Assembly (NCBI RefSeq): GCF_003952665.1
Contig: NZ_CP017946.1
Coordinates: forward strand, 2,108,001 to 2,172,000
Length of the DNA stretch: 64,000 bases
Reading direction: 5' to 3'
Origin: Bosea sp. Tri-49
GTDB lineage: Bacteria > Pseudomonadota > Alphaproteobacteria > Rhizobiales > Beijerinckiaceae
Position 1 is the first letter of the stretch; each line of letters starts with the position of its first letter. Shown piece after piece: positions 52,222 to 60,935 of the stretch. The position numbers were made by a program, and so were the translations under genes. The notes below the pieces were generated by a model. The model was given only the letters and a program-made list of their open reading frames with translations. It had not been told where the DNA came from and did not search any database.

Positions 52222-52434
52222 CAAGCCGGCCCTAATTGGGCATCCAATGTCGGATTTCCGGCCGCAATTAGGTGGCTGCGCGTCGACCTGCCTCCGGTTT
52301 CTTGGGTTAAACTCGCCGACGAGCGCCGGCAGCTGAGCGGGATCGAAGCGGACCTCGGTCCTGATGTAGAGCGGGTCAATGCAGCCGACGCCCTTGCGGC
52401 ATAGTCCGGGGCATCACCCTGTAGTTGCAGTCCG

Positions 52435-53985
52435 TCAGTTTTGGCCCGCTATACAGATTGATTGGATCCAGATCCCTTGGTTCGCGGGCCAGCTATCTTC
52501 TCGACCGTTCAGCCGCTTCATAGCCTTGGCATCGCCTGCATGGTGCAGGGCAATGACGCGCCAATTCTGCGAATTGAACACCGGGCTACCGGAATTCCCA
52601 TGCTCGGTCGGCGCGGTGTACTGAACCCGGCAAACCGAACTATCGACGGGCTTACCCGATGGCGGTCCTTCATGATCGATGAGCGTGTTGTGCTGCAGCG
52701 AGAAGGACAGCTCTCCTCCGTTCGGATAGCCGATAACGTAGACCCGCTGCGTTCCGTCAGGTAGCGGCAAGTTTTTGGCAAACGACAACGGTTTCAGTTT
52801 CGGTGCCTCGCCATTGAAACGCAGCAATGTGGCATCCAGATTTTCCTTCGGCCACGACCGAAGAATCTCCGTGAAGCCATGGCCTCTATCCTTGTCCGCC
52901 GCCTCAAAAACGATCTCAGCGTTGTCGGGAGATTCGGCTCGGTCACTCGGATTGTTGCTGACAACATGCGCGTTCGTCAGCACGCACGGCTCATCACCAA
53001 GGGAAGGCACAATATCGCCGCCCCTGACGATGAAGCCGGTTCCAAAGCGCCGCGCTGCAGTCCGCATGACACCGACCGACTGCGCGCACTCCATGCCCAA
53101 CTTCACCCACTGGTACGACAGTGGGCCGTCGCGGCCGAGAATGGCCTCGAGCTGGTCATTGGACGGCGCGGGCTGTTCCGCGAGAGCGCGAACATCGTCG
53201 ACCGGGAGGCGGGCAACGTCGAAGTCCCGGATGAGTATGGCTGCGCCCAATGACTGGATGATACCGGCGCCCTGCTCACTCTTCTCGCCGAGCCTCCATA
53301 GGTGGCGCAATTGCCGCGTGACGGCGCCAAGTGTTTCCGCGGAGGTATTCGGGTCTTGCGCGATCTTGCCGAGCTCGATCTGAGCACCGTTGATATCGTC
53401 CAGAGCGACAAAAGCCTCCGCGCGGGAGGCGTGAAACTGGGGGTCGCGCGCAGCCTGAGGTGTCTTGTTCAGATCTGCGAGGACCGAAGTTGCCAGTTTC
53501 ACCCTGTCGATATCGTCCGGAACGGGGATGTCGAGTTGTCGTGCCAATGTGGCGAGGCCAATCAGGTTGATGCCCGAGCGGATTCGCGCTTCCGGATTGG
53601 ACTGATATTGCTCGCGATAGCTCGCCATCGCGTTTTTGATGGCGTCCTTGGCGCCACTGGCTCCGAGATCTGAGGAATAGTACGCGAGCTCCTTCCAGGC
53701 GCGAGCCTGCAGCGCGCCGGTGATCTTTCCATCGGGGTCATGCTGCTGCGCCAGGCCGACGATAGTGGCGGCGCCTCCGCTCAACCCACCATCAAGAAGC
53801 TTCTGGACTTGGAATCTGGTCGGGATGAGTTCCCCGATTTTCTTGTCCTTGATGAAGTCGAACACGGCGCCGAGAACTTCCGGCTTCCCCAGCTCGGCAA
53901 GGTGCTCCACCGCGGAGACCATCTCGGGGGCGTTGAACGTCTGAATCTGGTTCGCCAACGGTGGCTGGGTCTTAAACTCTGTCAT
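52435..53985 (-). CDS. Trypsin-like serine protease with a helical N-terminal region
   Basis: The 516-residue protein has a C-terminal trypsin-like domain (about 300-510) with a full triad: His340 in LTNAHVV, Asp384 in NLDATLL and Ser465 in HGNSGSPVF. GTGFIVRGG marks the first strand. The N-terminal ~290 residues are helical with repeat-like segments (AWKELAYYSSDLGASG, YREQYQSNPEARIRSGINLIG, RAEAFVALDDINGAQIELGKI) resembling the TRAFs-binding/TPR-sensor regions of predicted bacterial conflict proteases. There is no signal peptide, so it is likely cytosolic. It begins 12 bases after the alpha/beta hydrolase gene and is less GC-rich than the rest, both signs of joint transfer. Confidence 0.85.
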   Translation of the reverse strand: MTEFKTQPPLANQIQTFNAPEMVSAVEHLAELGKPEVLGAVFDFIKDKKIGELIPTRFQVQKLLDGGLSGGAATIVGLAQQHDPDGKITGALQARAWKELAYYSSDLGASGAKDAIKNAMASYREQYQSNPEARIRSGINLIGLATLARQLDIPVPDDIDRVKLATSVLADLNKTPQAARDPQFHASRAEAFVALDDINGAQIELGKIAQDPNTSAETLGAVTRQLRHLWRLGEKSEQGAGIIQSLGAAILIRDFDVARLPVDDVRALAEQPAPSNDQLEAILGRDGPLSYQWVKLGMECAQSVGVMRTAARRFGTGFIVRGGDIVPSLGDEPCVLTNAHVVSNNPSDRAESPDNAEIVFEAADKDRGHGFTEILRSWPKENLDATLLRFNGEAPKLKPLSFAKNLPLPDGTQRVYVIGYPNGGELSFSLQHNTLIDHEGPPSGKPVDSSVCRVQYTAPTEHGNSGSPVFNSQNWRVIALHHAGDAKAMKRLNGREDSWPANQGIWIQSICIAGQN

Positions 53986-53997
53986 CGGCCGGGCTCC

Positions 53998-54939
53998 TCA
54001 CAGCTGCAGCAGCCGGCCAAGGCCACCTCGCAGCGCGGGTGCTCGCAGATACTTGACAATGGCATGTCGCCATACGCCTGAATTCGTAACCTCGACATCG
54101 TCGACACGCGCCTTGCCGCCGAACTGATAGTCGTTGCTGAAGAACGGGTCGAAGCCGGCGACCGGATCGAGCCTGTCGAAGACGTTGATCCAGTCCCCCT
54201 TCACCTTCTTGGACGGATAGCCGTCGGCCCGTGTCCATTCCGGCCGCAGCTTGTCCTGGATTTCGTCGAGGCCGAGCGGGCTGCCAATCGTCATCAGGCC
54301 GTCGACCTCTTTCGTCTTGAGCACCCGCTTCAGGCAGTCATAGGCGATGACGGTACCCATGCTGTGGCTCACGACAATATGGGGACCGCTTTTGCCGCCG
54401 CCTTCGGCAATAGCCTTCAGAAATCTCTGCCGGATTTCATCCTGGACCTTGTACTTCACTCCCGGGCGCGGAGAGAACTCGACGTTGAACAGATAGTGGT
54501 GCACGTCGCGCAGGAAGGTTTCCATGAAGGCCTTCTTGAGCGGCCATGGAAGCGGAATTCGCTCATATGGCAGTCCCTCGAGTTGCCGGTTGGTCGGCAT
54601 CGCCTCAACGGCTTCGGCCGCGGCCAATGTGCCACCCAGTTTCATCGCGAGCCCGCTGATGAAGGCCGCTTCGTCGACAGTCGCCGGCACCGGCGGCCTC
54701 GTATGCGCGTCAGCGTCGACCTCCTTGGGGGTGTTCGCCTCGAGACTCTCATAGGCGGAAACGTTGGTATCAGGCTCGGCGTAGAGAACATCCGCCCAGT
54801 AAATCATGGACGACGTGATCCCCTCGGAACCGAGATTAATGCCGTCGAGTCCGGCCGCGAGACTGCGAAGCCAGATCTCGAGGAGTTTGTCTGCGGCCGG
54901 TTTGTTGCCGATCCCATGAATGAACGTGACGTGCGCCAT
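53998..54939 (-). CDS. Alpha/beta hydrolase of the lipase/esterase type in an accessory pair
   Basis: A 313-residue hydrolase. VTFIHGIGNKPAADK near the N terminus gives the oxyanion loop, VVSHSMGTVIAYDCL the nucleophile Ser193, FDRLDPVAGFDP a likely acid and VWRHAIVKYL a likely histidine. There is no signal peptide, so it should act inside the cell, on phospholipid, a small ester or a protein. It is the first gene of the pair with the trypsin-like protease and shares its lower GC content. A 495-base non-coding region precedes it. Confidence 0.82.
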   Translation of the reverse strand: MAHVTFIHGIGNKPAADKLLEIWLRSLAAGLDGINLGSEGITSSMIYWADVLYAEPDTNVSAYESLEANTPKEVDADAHTRPPVPATVDEAAFISGLAMKLGGTLAAAEAVEAMPTNRQLEGLPYERIPLPWPLKKAFMETFLRDVHHYLFNVEFSPRPGVKYKVQDEIRQRFLKAIAEGGGKSGPHIVVSHSMGTVIAYDCLKRVLKTKEVDGLMTIGSPLGLDEIQDKLRPEWTRADGYPSKKVKGDWINVFDRLDPVAGFDPFFSNDYQFGGKARVDDVEVTNSGVWRHAIVKYLRAPALRGGLGRLLQL

Positions 54940-55435
54940 GTTCTTCGTTCTCCCCCAAGGCTGCGCCCCGAGCAGGAAAGCGCATCGCTTTGATCATGCT
55001 GCCGCAAGGGAAAGAAGAATGAAATGAAAATTGCGGGATCGGGAAAGAAAGGTTCCCTCACGGATCGGAGGTTCCAGTGGCGCTGACGCTCAAACGCAGC
55101 GGCGTCTTCGGGAAGAAAAGAGAAAGGACCGGCCAAGGGCAACGTCCGGCAACCTCTGGCGAGGCCACTCCATGCATCTCACGAACGTCGATCCGCGCGC
55201 GCTCAAGTACGCCAGCGCAAGAGCCGGGAACATTCTCTTCCAGGCAGAGTGCTGATGTCGGCTCGTGGCGCTTCACGCCAACTTGGCGATGCCGGAAATG
55301 TTATGCTCGAATAGCATCATCATTGCAGCCAACCCAAGACAACTGAGCCCCGCGATGCATTGGGGCATGACAGGGCCATGCCTTAAGGCAAACGCCGGCG
55401 GGGTCGCGGCCACCCGCAACCCCGCCGGCCACACA
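54940..55435. other. 496-base intergenic region upstream of the accessory pair
   Basis: I see no supported coding region, RNA gene or repeat except the terminator of the RND operon at its right end (55394-55429). It must contain the promoter of the hydrolase-protease pair, but I could not identify clear boxes. Confidence 0.5.
55394..55429 (-). terminator. Terminator of the RND efflux operon
   Basis: The perfect 11-base arms GCCGGCGGGGT and ACCCCGCCGGC enclose a 14-base loop seven bases past the permease stop; on the minus strand GTTTGCC follows. Confidence 0.6.
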
Positions 55436-58400
55436 CTACGCCGCCTCAGCCATCTCCCCCTTCCCCTCCACCCCATGCTGCCTGAGCGGCCGGTTCCCCG
55501 ACAACTTCCGCATCAGCACGTAGAACACCGGGGTCAGGAAGATGCCGAAGGCGGTGACGCCGATCATGCCGGCGAAGACCGCGATGCCCATGGCCTGGCG
55601 CATCTCGGCGCCTGCCCCGGTCGAGAGCACGAGGGGCACCACGCCCATGACGAAGGCGAGCGAGGTCATCAGGATCGGCCGCAGGCGCAGGCGGCTGGCC
55701 TCGATCGCGGCCTCGACCGGCGTCCTGCCCTCGAATTCGAGCTCGCGCGCGAATTCGACGATCAGGATGGCGTTCTTGGCCGATAGTCCGACCAGGACGA
55801 CGAGGCCGATCTGGGTGAAGACGTTGTTGTCGCCGCCGCTCCACCAGACGCCGGCCATCGCCGCCATCAGGCCCATCGGGATGATCAGGAGGATCGCCAC
55901 CGGCAGGGTCAGGCTCTCATACTGCGCCGCCAGCACCAGGAAGACGAGCAGGATCGCGACCGGGAAGACGAGGAGCGCGGAGTTGCCGGCCAGGATCTCC
56001 TGATAGGTCAGCTCGGTCCATTCGAAGGCGAAGCCCTTGGGCAGGGTCTCGGCCGCGATGCGCTCGACCGCGTCCTGCGCCTGGCCCGAGGAAAAGCCCG
56101 GGGCCGGGCCGGCATTGATGTCGGCGCTGAGGAAGCCGTTATAGCGCATCGCCCGCTCGGGGCCGGAATCGGTGCGCACGTTGAGCACGGCCGAGAGCGG
56201 CACCATCTCGCCCGAATTCGAGCGGACCTTGAGCTTGCCGATGTCCTCCTGATAGGCGCGGTAGGGCGCATCAGCCTGGACGCGCACGGTGTAGGTGCGG
56301 CCGAACTTGTTGAAGTCGTTCACATAGGACGAGCCGAGATAGATCTGCAGCGTCTCGAAGACATCGGTGACGGGAACGCCAAGCTGGCGCGCCTTGGTGC
56401 GGTCGATATCGGCATAGAGCTGCGGCACGTTGACCTGGAAGCTCGAGAACATGCCGGCGAGCTCCGGCGCCACGGCCGCCTTGGCCATGAAGGCCTTGGT
56501 CGCCTCGTCGAGCGCCTTGTAGCCGAGGCCGGCGCGGTCCTCGATCTGCAGCTTGAAGCCGCCGATGGTGCCGAGGCCCTGGACGGGCGGCGGCGGGAAC
56601 ATCGCGATGAACGCCTCCTTGACGCCGGCGAACTCCTTGTTGAGCTGCATGGCGATGGCGTTGCCCGAGAGCTCGGGCGTCTTGCGCTGGTCGAAAGGCT
56701 TCAGGCCGACGAAGACGATGCCGGCGTTCGACGAGTTGGTGAAGCCGTTGATCGACAGGCCCGGGAAGGAGATCGCGTTCTCGACGCCGGGATGCTTCAG
56801 CGCGATCGCGTCCATCTTGCGGATGACGTCCTCGGTGCGGTCGAGCGTCGCCGCGTCGGGGAGCTGGGCGAAGCCGACGAGGTACTGCTTGTCCTGGCCC
56901 GGCACGAAGCCTGACGGCACCTTCTGGAAGAGCACGACGGTCAGGCCGACGAGGCCGGCATAGACCACGAGCATCACGGTCTTGCGGCCGAGAATGCGGG
57001 TGACGCCGCCGCCATAGGCCTCCGAGGAGCGGTTGAAGAAGCGGTTGAAGCCGCGGAAGAACCAGCCGAACAGGAAGTCCATGCCGCGGGTCAGCGCATC
57101 CTTGGGGGCGTCATGGCCGCGCAGCAGCAATGCGGCGAGCGCCGGCGACAGGGTCAGCGAGTTGATCGCCGAGATCACCGTCGAGATCGCGATGGTGAGC
57201 GCAAACTGGCGGTAGAACTGGCCGGTCAGGCCGCTGATGAAGGCGAGCGGCACGAAGACCGCGACGAGGACGAGCGCGATCGCGATGATCGGGCCGGAGA
57301 CCTCGCGCATCGCCTTGTAGGTGGCTTCGCGCGGCGACAGCCCGTTCTCGATGTTGCGCTCGACATTCTCGACCACGACGATGGCGTCGTCGACGACGAT
57401 GCCGATCGCCAGCACGAGGCCGAACAGCGAGAGCGCGTTGATCGAGAAGCCGAGCAGGTACATCACCGCGAAGGTGCCGACGACCGAGATCGGCACGGCG
57501 ACGAGCGGGATGATCGAGGCGCGCCAGGTCTGCAGGAAGACGATGACGACGAGCACGACCAGCGCGATCGCCTCGAGCAGCGTGGTGATCACCGCCTTGA
57601 TCGAGGCGCGGACGAACTGGGTGGTATCGTAGACGATCGAGTAGTCGACGCCCTCAGGCATGTTCTGCTTGATCTCGCGCATCGTCTCCTGGACCCGGTC
57701 GGCGATGGCGATGGCGTTCGAGTTCGGCGCCTGGAAGATCGGCACCGCGACCGCCGACTTGCCGTTGAGCAGCGAACGCAGCGCGTAGTCGGCGGCGCCG
57801 AGCTCGATACGGGAGACGTCCTTCAGCCGGACGACCGCGCCGCTCGCGGCGGTCTTGACGATGATCTCGCCGAACTCCTCCTCGCTGGCGAGGCGGCCCT
57901 GCGCATTGACCGAGAGCTGCAGGTCGAGCCCCGGCCCGCTCGGCGAGGCGCCGATCACGCCCGCCGCGGCCTGGACGTTCTGGGCGCGGATCTCGCGGAC
58001 GATGTCGGAGGGCGAGAGGCCGTGCTCGGCGACCTTCTGCGGGTCGAGCCAGACGCGCATCGAATAGTCGCCCGAGCCGAAGAGCTGGACCTGGCCGACG
58101 CCGTCGATGCGCGCCAGCCGGTCCTTGACGTTGAGCACGGCGTAGTTGCGCAGATAGGTCATGTCGTAGCGGCCGTTCGGCGAGGTGATGTGCACCACCA
58201 TCGTCAGGTCCGGCGAGCTCTTGATGGTGGTGACGCCAAGGCGGCGCACCTCCTCGGGCAGGCGCGGTTCCGCCTGCGAGACGCGGTTCTGGACCAGCTG
58301 CTGGGCCTTGTCTGGGTCGGTGCCGAGCTTGAAGGTGACGTTCAGCGTCATCACGCCGTCGGTCGTCGCCTGGCTCGACATGTAGAGCATGCCCTCGACG

Positions 58401-58618
58401 CCGTTGATCTGCTCCTCGATCGGCGTCGCGACGGTCTCGGCGATGACGCGCGGATTGGCGCCGGGATATTGCGCGCGCACCACCACGGTCGGCGGCACGA
58501 CCTCGGGATATTCCGAGATCGGCAGAGCCCGCAGCGCCAGCAGGCCGGCGAGGAAGATCAGGACGGAGAGGACGCCGGCGAAAATCGGCCGGTCGATGAA
58601 GAACTTCGAGAGGTTCAT
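55436..58618 (-). CDS. RND efflux permease, HAE-1 family (AcrB/MexF-like)
   Basis: A 1060-residue trimeric proton-driven pump of the inner membrane. It opens MNLSKFFIDRPIFAGVLSVLIF, carries the NPxV-like periplasmic docking region and the proton-relay helices with GLVLAIGIVVDDAIVVVENVER (two aspartates of TM4) and the matching lysine helix GLVVLVGLSAKNAILIVEFARELE. The substrate range is unknown; MexF-like pumps carry quinolones, chloramphenicol and organic compounds. The adaptor gene is 80 bases upstream in the same operon. No outer-membrane factor gene is adjacent. Confidence 0.94.
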   Translation of the reverse strand: MNLSKFFIDRPIFAGVLSVLIFLAGLLALRALPISEYPEVVPPTVVVRAQYPGANPRVIAETVATPIEEQINGVEGMLYMSSQATTDGVMTLNVTFKLGTDPDKAQQLVQNRVSQAEPRLPEEVRRLGVTTIKSSPDLTMVVHITSPNGRYDMTYLRNYAVLNVKDRLARIDGVGQVQLFGSGDYSMRVWLDPQKVAEHGLSPSDIVREIRAQNVQAAAGVIGASPSGPGLDLQLSVNAQGRLASEEEFGEIIVKTAASGAVVRLKDVSRIELGAADYALRSLLNGKSAVAVPIFQAPNSNAIAIADRVQETMREIKQNMPEGVDYSIVYDTTQFVRASIKAVITTLLEAIALVVLVVIVFLQTWRASIIPLVAVPISVVGTFAVMYLLGFSINALSLFGLVLAIGIVVDDAIVVVENVERNIENGLSPREATYKAMREVSGPIIAIALVLVAVFVPLAFISGLTGQFYRQFALTIAISTVISAINSLTLSPALAALLLRGHDAPKDALTRGMDFLFGWFFRGFNRFFNRSSEAYGGGVTRILGRKTVMLVVYAGLVGLTVVLFQKVPSGFVPGQDKQYLVGFAQLPDAATLDRTEDVIRKMDAIALKHPGVENAISFPGLSINGFTNSSNAGIVFVGLKPFDQRKTPELSGNAIAMQLNKEFAGVKEAFIAMFPPPPVQGLGTIGGFKLQIEDRAGLGYKALDEATKAFMAKAAVAPELAGMFSSFQVNVPQLYADIDRTKARQLGVPVTDVFETLQIYLGSSYVNDFNKFGRTYTVRVQADAPYRAYQEDIGKLKVRSNSGEMVPLSAVLNVRTDSGPERAMRYNGFLSADINAGPAPGFSSGQAQDAVERIAAETLPKGFAFEWTELTYQEILAGNSALLVFPVAILLVFLVLAAQYESLTLPVAILLIIPMGLMAAMAGVWWSGGDNNVFTQIGLVVLVGLSAKNAILIVEFARELEFEGRTPVEAAIEASRLRLRPILMTSLAFVMGVVPLVLSTGAGAEMRQAMGIAVFAGMIGVTAFGIFLTPVFYVLMRKLSGNRPLRQHGVEGKGEMAEAA

Positions 58619-58698
58619 TTGGGTGCCCCTTCAAGGCGGCGGCCCCGCCGGCCCCGAAGCGGCCGGCGGAGCGATAGAACTGGGAAAGGCTCGCGCGC

Positions 58699-59916
58699 TC
58701 AGCGCTGCGCGAGCTCGGTCGTGGACTTCTTCAATTCGGAGCGCTCGGCCATCGGCACCTGCTCGGGGGCGACGGTGGCGCCCGGGCGGATGCGCTGCAG
58801 GCCGTTGACGACGATCTGCTCACCGGCTTCCAGCCCACTGGTGACAATGCGCAGGCCCTCGGCAGCCGTGCCGAGCGTGACCTCGCGCCAGACCGCCTTG
58901 TGGTCCTTGCCGACGACGAAGACGAACTTCTTGTTCTGGTCGGTGCCGACGGCGCGCTCGTTGATGACCAGCGCCGGCTCGGACTTCGCCTGGCCCATGC
59001 GCAGGCGCACGAACTGGCCCGGCATCAGCGCGCCGTCAGGGTTGTCGAAGATCGCCCGGACGCGGACCGTGCCGGTCGCGGCGTCGATGCCGTTGTCGAC
59101 GAAGTTGAGATGGCCGGAGACCGGGGCCGCCTCGTTCGCCGCGGTGGTCATCTGCACCGGGATGCGCTTGAGGTCGCGCGGCTTGCCAGGCTCCACCGGC
59201 AGGGTCGCCAGCGCCTTGAGCAACGAGCCTTCGTCAGCGTTGAAGCCGGCATAGACCGGATCGACCGAGACCAGCGTCGTCAGCAGCGGCGCATTGGCTC
59301 CGGCGGCGACCAGGTTGCCGACCGTGACCTCGAGCCGCCCGATACGGCCGCCGATTGGGGCACGAATCTGGGTGTAGTCCAGGTTCAGCCTCGCCGACTG
59401 CAGGGCGGCGCGGATCGCACGCTCGTTTGCCTGCGCCTCGCGCAGGGCATTCAGCCTGGTGTCGAGGTCGCGCTGCGAGACGTTCTGCGTCGACATCAGC
59501 TTCTGGCCGCGCTCATGCTCGCCCGCGGCGAGCGCAACGCGCGCCTCGGCGGCGAGCAACTGCGCCTGGGCCCGCTCGAACTCGGCCTGATAGGGCGCCT
59601 GGTCGATGCTGACGAGCAGGTCTCCCTGCTTGACCAACGCGCCCTGCGAGAAGTGCACCTGCTCGACCACGCCGGAGACCCGCGAGCGGATCTCGACGCG
59701 CTCGATCGCCTCGAGCCGGCCGGAGAATTCGGCCCAGGCGACCAGCGCGCGCTGCTCGACCAGCGCGACGGATACCGGAGTGGCCGGCGGTGCGGCGGGG
59801 GCAGTGTCGCCCTGCGCCTTGTCGGAGCCGTTGACGGCGACGGCGAGGGCCGCGAGCGAGACACCGGCGGCGAGAGTGACGCCCAACAGGACGTGACGGA
59901 TCGTTCCCTGAATCAT
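58699..59916 (-). CDS. RND efflux periplasmic adaptor (membrane fusion protein)
   Basis: The 405-residue adaptor links the permease to an outer-membrane channel. An N-terminal helix (VLLGVTLAAGVSLAALAVAV) is followed by the lipoyl half-motif FSGRLEAIERVEIRSRVSG, a coiled-coil hairpin (about 110-180), the second half LDYTQIRAPIGGRIGRLEV, a beta-barrel and the membrane-proximal domain. No lipobox cysteine is seen, so it is anchored by its helix. The N terminus and length are of the MexE type. Confidence 0.93.
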   Translation of the reverse strand: MIQGTIRHVLLGVTLAAGVSLAALAVAVNGSDKAQGDTAPAAPPATPVSVALVEQRALVAWAEFSGRLEAIERVEIRSRVSGVVEQVHFSQGALVKQGDLLVSIDQAPYQAEFERAQAQLLAAEARVALAAGEHERGQKLMSTQNVSQRDLDTRLNALREAQANERAIRAALQSARLNLDYTQIRAPIGGRIGRLEVTVGNLVAAGANAPLLTTLVSVDPVYAGFNADEGSLLKALATLPVEPGKPRDLKRIPVQMTTAANEAAPVSGHLNFVDNGIDAATGTVRVRAIFDNPDGALMPGQFVRLRMGQAKSEPALVINERAVGTDQNKKFVFVVGKDHKAVWREVTLGTAAEGLRIVTSGLEAGEQIVVNGLQRIRPGATVAPEQVPMAERSELKKSTTELAQR

Positions 59917-59971
59917 GGGTTCATTCCTTGCTCAAAAGAGAAAAATCGAAAGGCGGGGCGGCAGCAGCGCG

Positions 59972-60808
59972 CTAGGGCGGCGCGGTCGCGGTGAAGAACT
60001 CGCTGATGTGATGACAGGCCGCACAGAGGCAGGAGCCGTCGCACGGGCCTTCGGCGAAGGCGTCCGGCCAGCGGCTCGGTGCACCGACGACGCGGATGGT
60101 GGTGTCGACGCCGGCCGCCTTGAGCCGGCCGGCATAATTGATGCTCTCGTCGCGCAGCAGGTCGTCCTCGGCTGTGACGATCAGGGCTGGGGCAAGGCCG
60201 GAGAGCCGCGCGGCATTGACCGGCGTGGCGTAAGGGTGTGCGGCCTTCTCCGGAGAGCCCAGATAGGCGTGCCAGCCATCGGCCCAGCGGCAGCCGACCG
60301 GCCCCGCCGCGGCGTTGCGGAAAGAGTAGGTGCCGAGGCAGGAATCAAGCATCGGCGAGAACAGGATCTGGCCGGCGAGCGCCGGTCCGTGCCGGTCACG
60401 CGCCATCATGGCCAGCGCCGCTGCGAGATTGCCACCGGCCTCCTCGCCCGCCACATAGAGCGGCGCGTGCTTGCCGACCCAGCGGGCCTTGTCGCGGGCG
60501 ATCTTCTCAAGCGCCGCATAGGACGCCTCGAGCGCCTGCGGAAACGGATTGGCCGGGGCGAGCGGATAAGGCAGCGAGATCACGATCGCGCCCGCCTCGG
60601 CCAGGGTGGTCGCGACAGCTTCGCCAGAAGCAAGAGTGCCGCTGTCGAAGGTGCCTCCGTGCAGATGGACGACGAGGCCAGCCTCGTCCGGCACAGCCGC
60701 CGGCGCATAGAGCCGGCCGGCGAGCTTCTCGCGCCCGGCCTGCACGCTCTGCTCGCGCCAGAAGACGGCGCGGCGATAGCGGCTTTCGGGGATGGAGGGA
60801 GCGAGCAT
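59972..60808 (-). CDS. Hydrolase-fold protein lacking its catalytic serine, with a C-terminal cysteine cluster
   Basis: The 278-residue protein has the hormone-sensitive-lipase fold: HLHGGTF at 48-54 (oxyanion hole) and VTAEDDLLRDESINYA. At the nucleophile elbow it reads GEEAGGN (121-127), so glutamate stands where the serine of GDSAGGN belongs, and no histidine is found at the usual late position (VVGAPSRWPD). It ends with Cys256, Cys260, Cys262, Cys265 and His266-His267 (CDGSC, LCAACHH). It heads the RND operon, is divergent from the LysR gene, and is probably non-hydrolytic, perhaps a sensor or a metal/redox protein. Confidence 0.82.
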   Translation of the reverse strand: MLAPSIPESRYRRAVFWREQSVQAGREKLAGRLYAPAAVPDEAGLVVHLHGGTFDSGTLASGEAVATTLAEAGAIVISLPYPLAPANPFPQALEASYAALEKIARDKARWVGKHAPLYVAGEEAGGNLAAALAMMARDRHGPALAGQILFSPMLDSCLGTYSFRNAAAGPVGCRWADGWHAYLGSPEKAAHPYATPVNAARLSGLAPALIVTAEDDLLRDESINYAGRLKAAGVDTTIRVVGAPSRWPDAFAEGPCDGSCLCAACHHISEFFTATAPP

Positions 60809-60890
60809 GACGGGGGCGACTGACGAATGTTGCGGTGCATCATGATTTAGGTGATGCTGTTCCCTTAATAAACCGCCGATCTGCTCCTAC

Positions 60891-60912
60891 ATTATTTCCA
60901 TACGGAAACAAT
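60891..60912. promoter_or_regulatory. LysR-type operator between the LysR gene and the RND operon
   Basis: ATTATTTCC and GGAAACAAT flank ATAC, with a partly symmetric centre; each arm mirrors the other except one position. It lies 24 bases upstream of the LysR ATG in the 127-base divergent gap, as expected for a site that controls both genes. Confidence 0.55.
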
Positions 60913-60935
60913 CGCCGGATCACCCGAGGATTGCG

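Larger units (their letters stand above)
51684..52434. other. 751-base stretch without an intact gene
   Basis: It holds a decayed fragment of the acyl-CoA dehydrogenase gene (51915-52121), a 20-base tandem duplication (52182-52221) and otherwise non-coding sequence. A 74-codon frame on the minus strand at 51680-51904, whose stop TGA overlaps the TTG start of the DUF3108 gene, is the only candidate gene. Its codon use is only moderately typical and I recognise no family. The contents suggest a junction between core and acquired DNA. Confidence 0.6.

Noticed and set aside
57113..59254. Very long open frames opposite the RND genes, and similar ones opposite tamB, the OmpA protein, msrP and the transglycosylase
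   Set aside because: They are mirror images of high-GC codon bias: rich in Arg, Asp, Gly and Ala, without domain motifs, and they cross the real gene boundaries.
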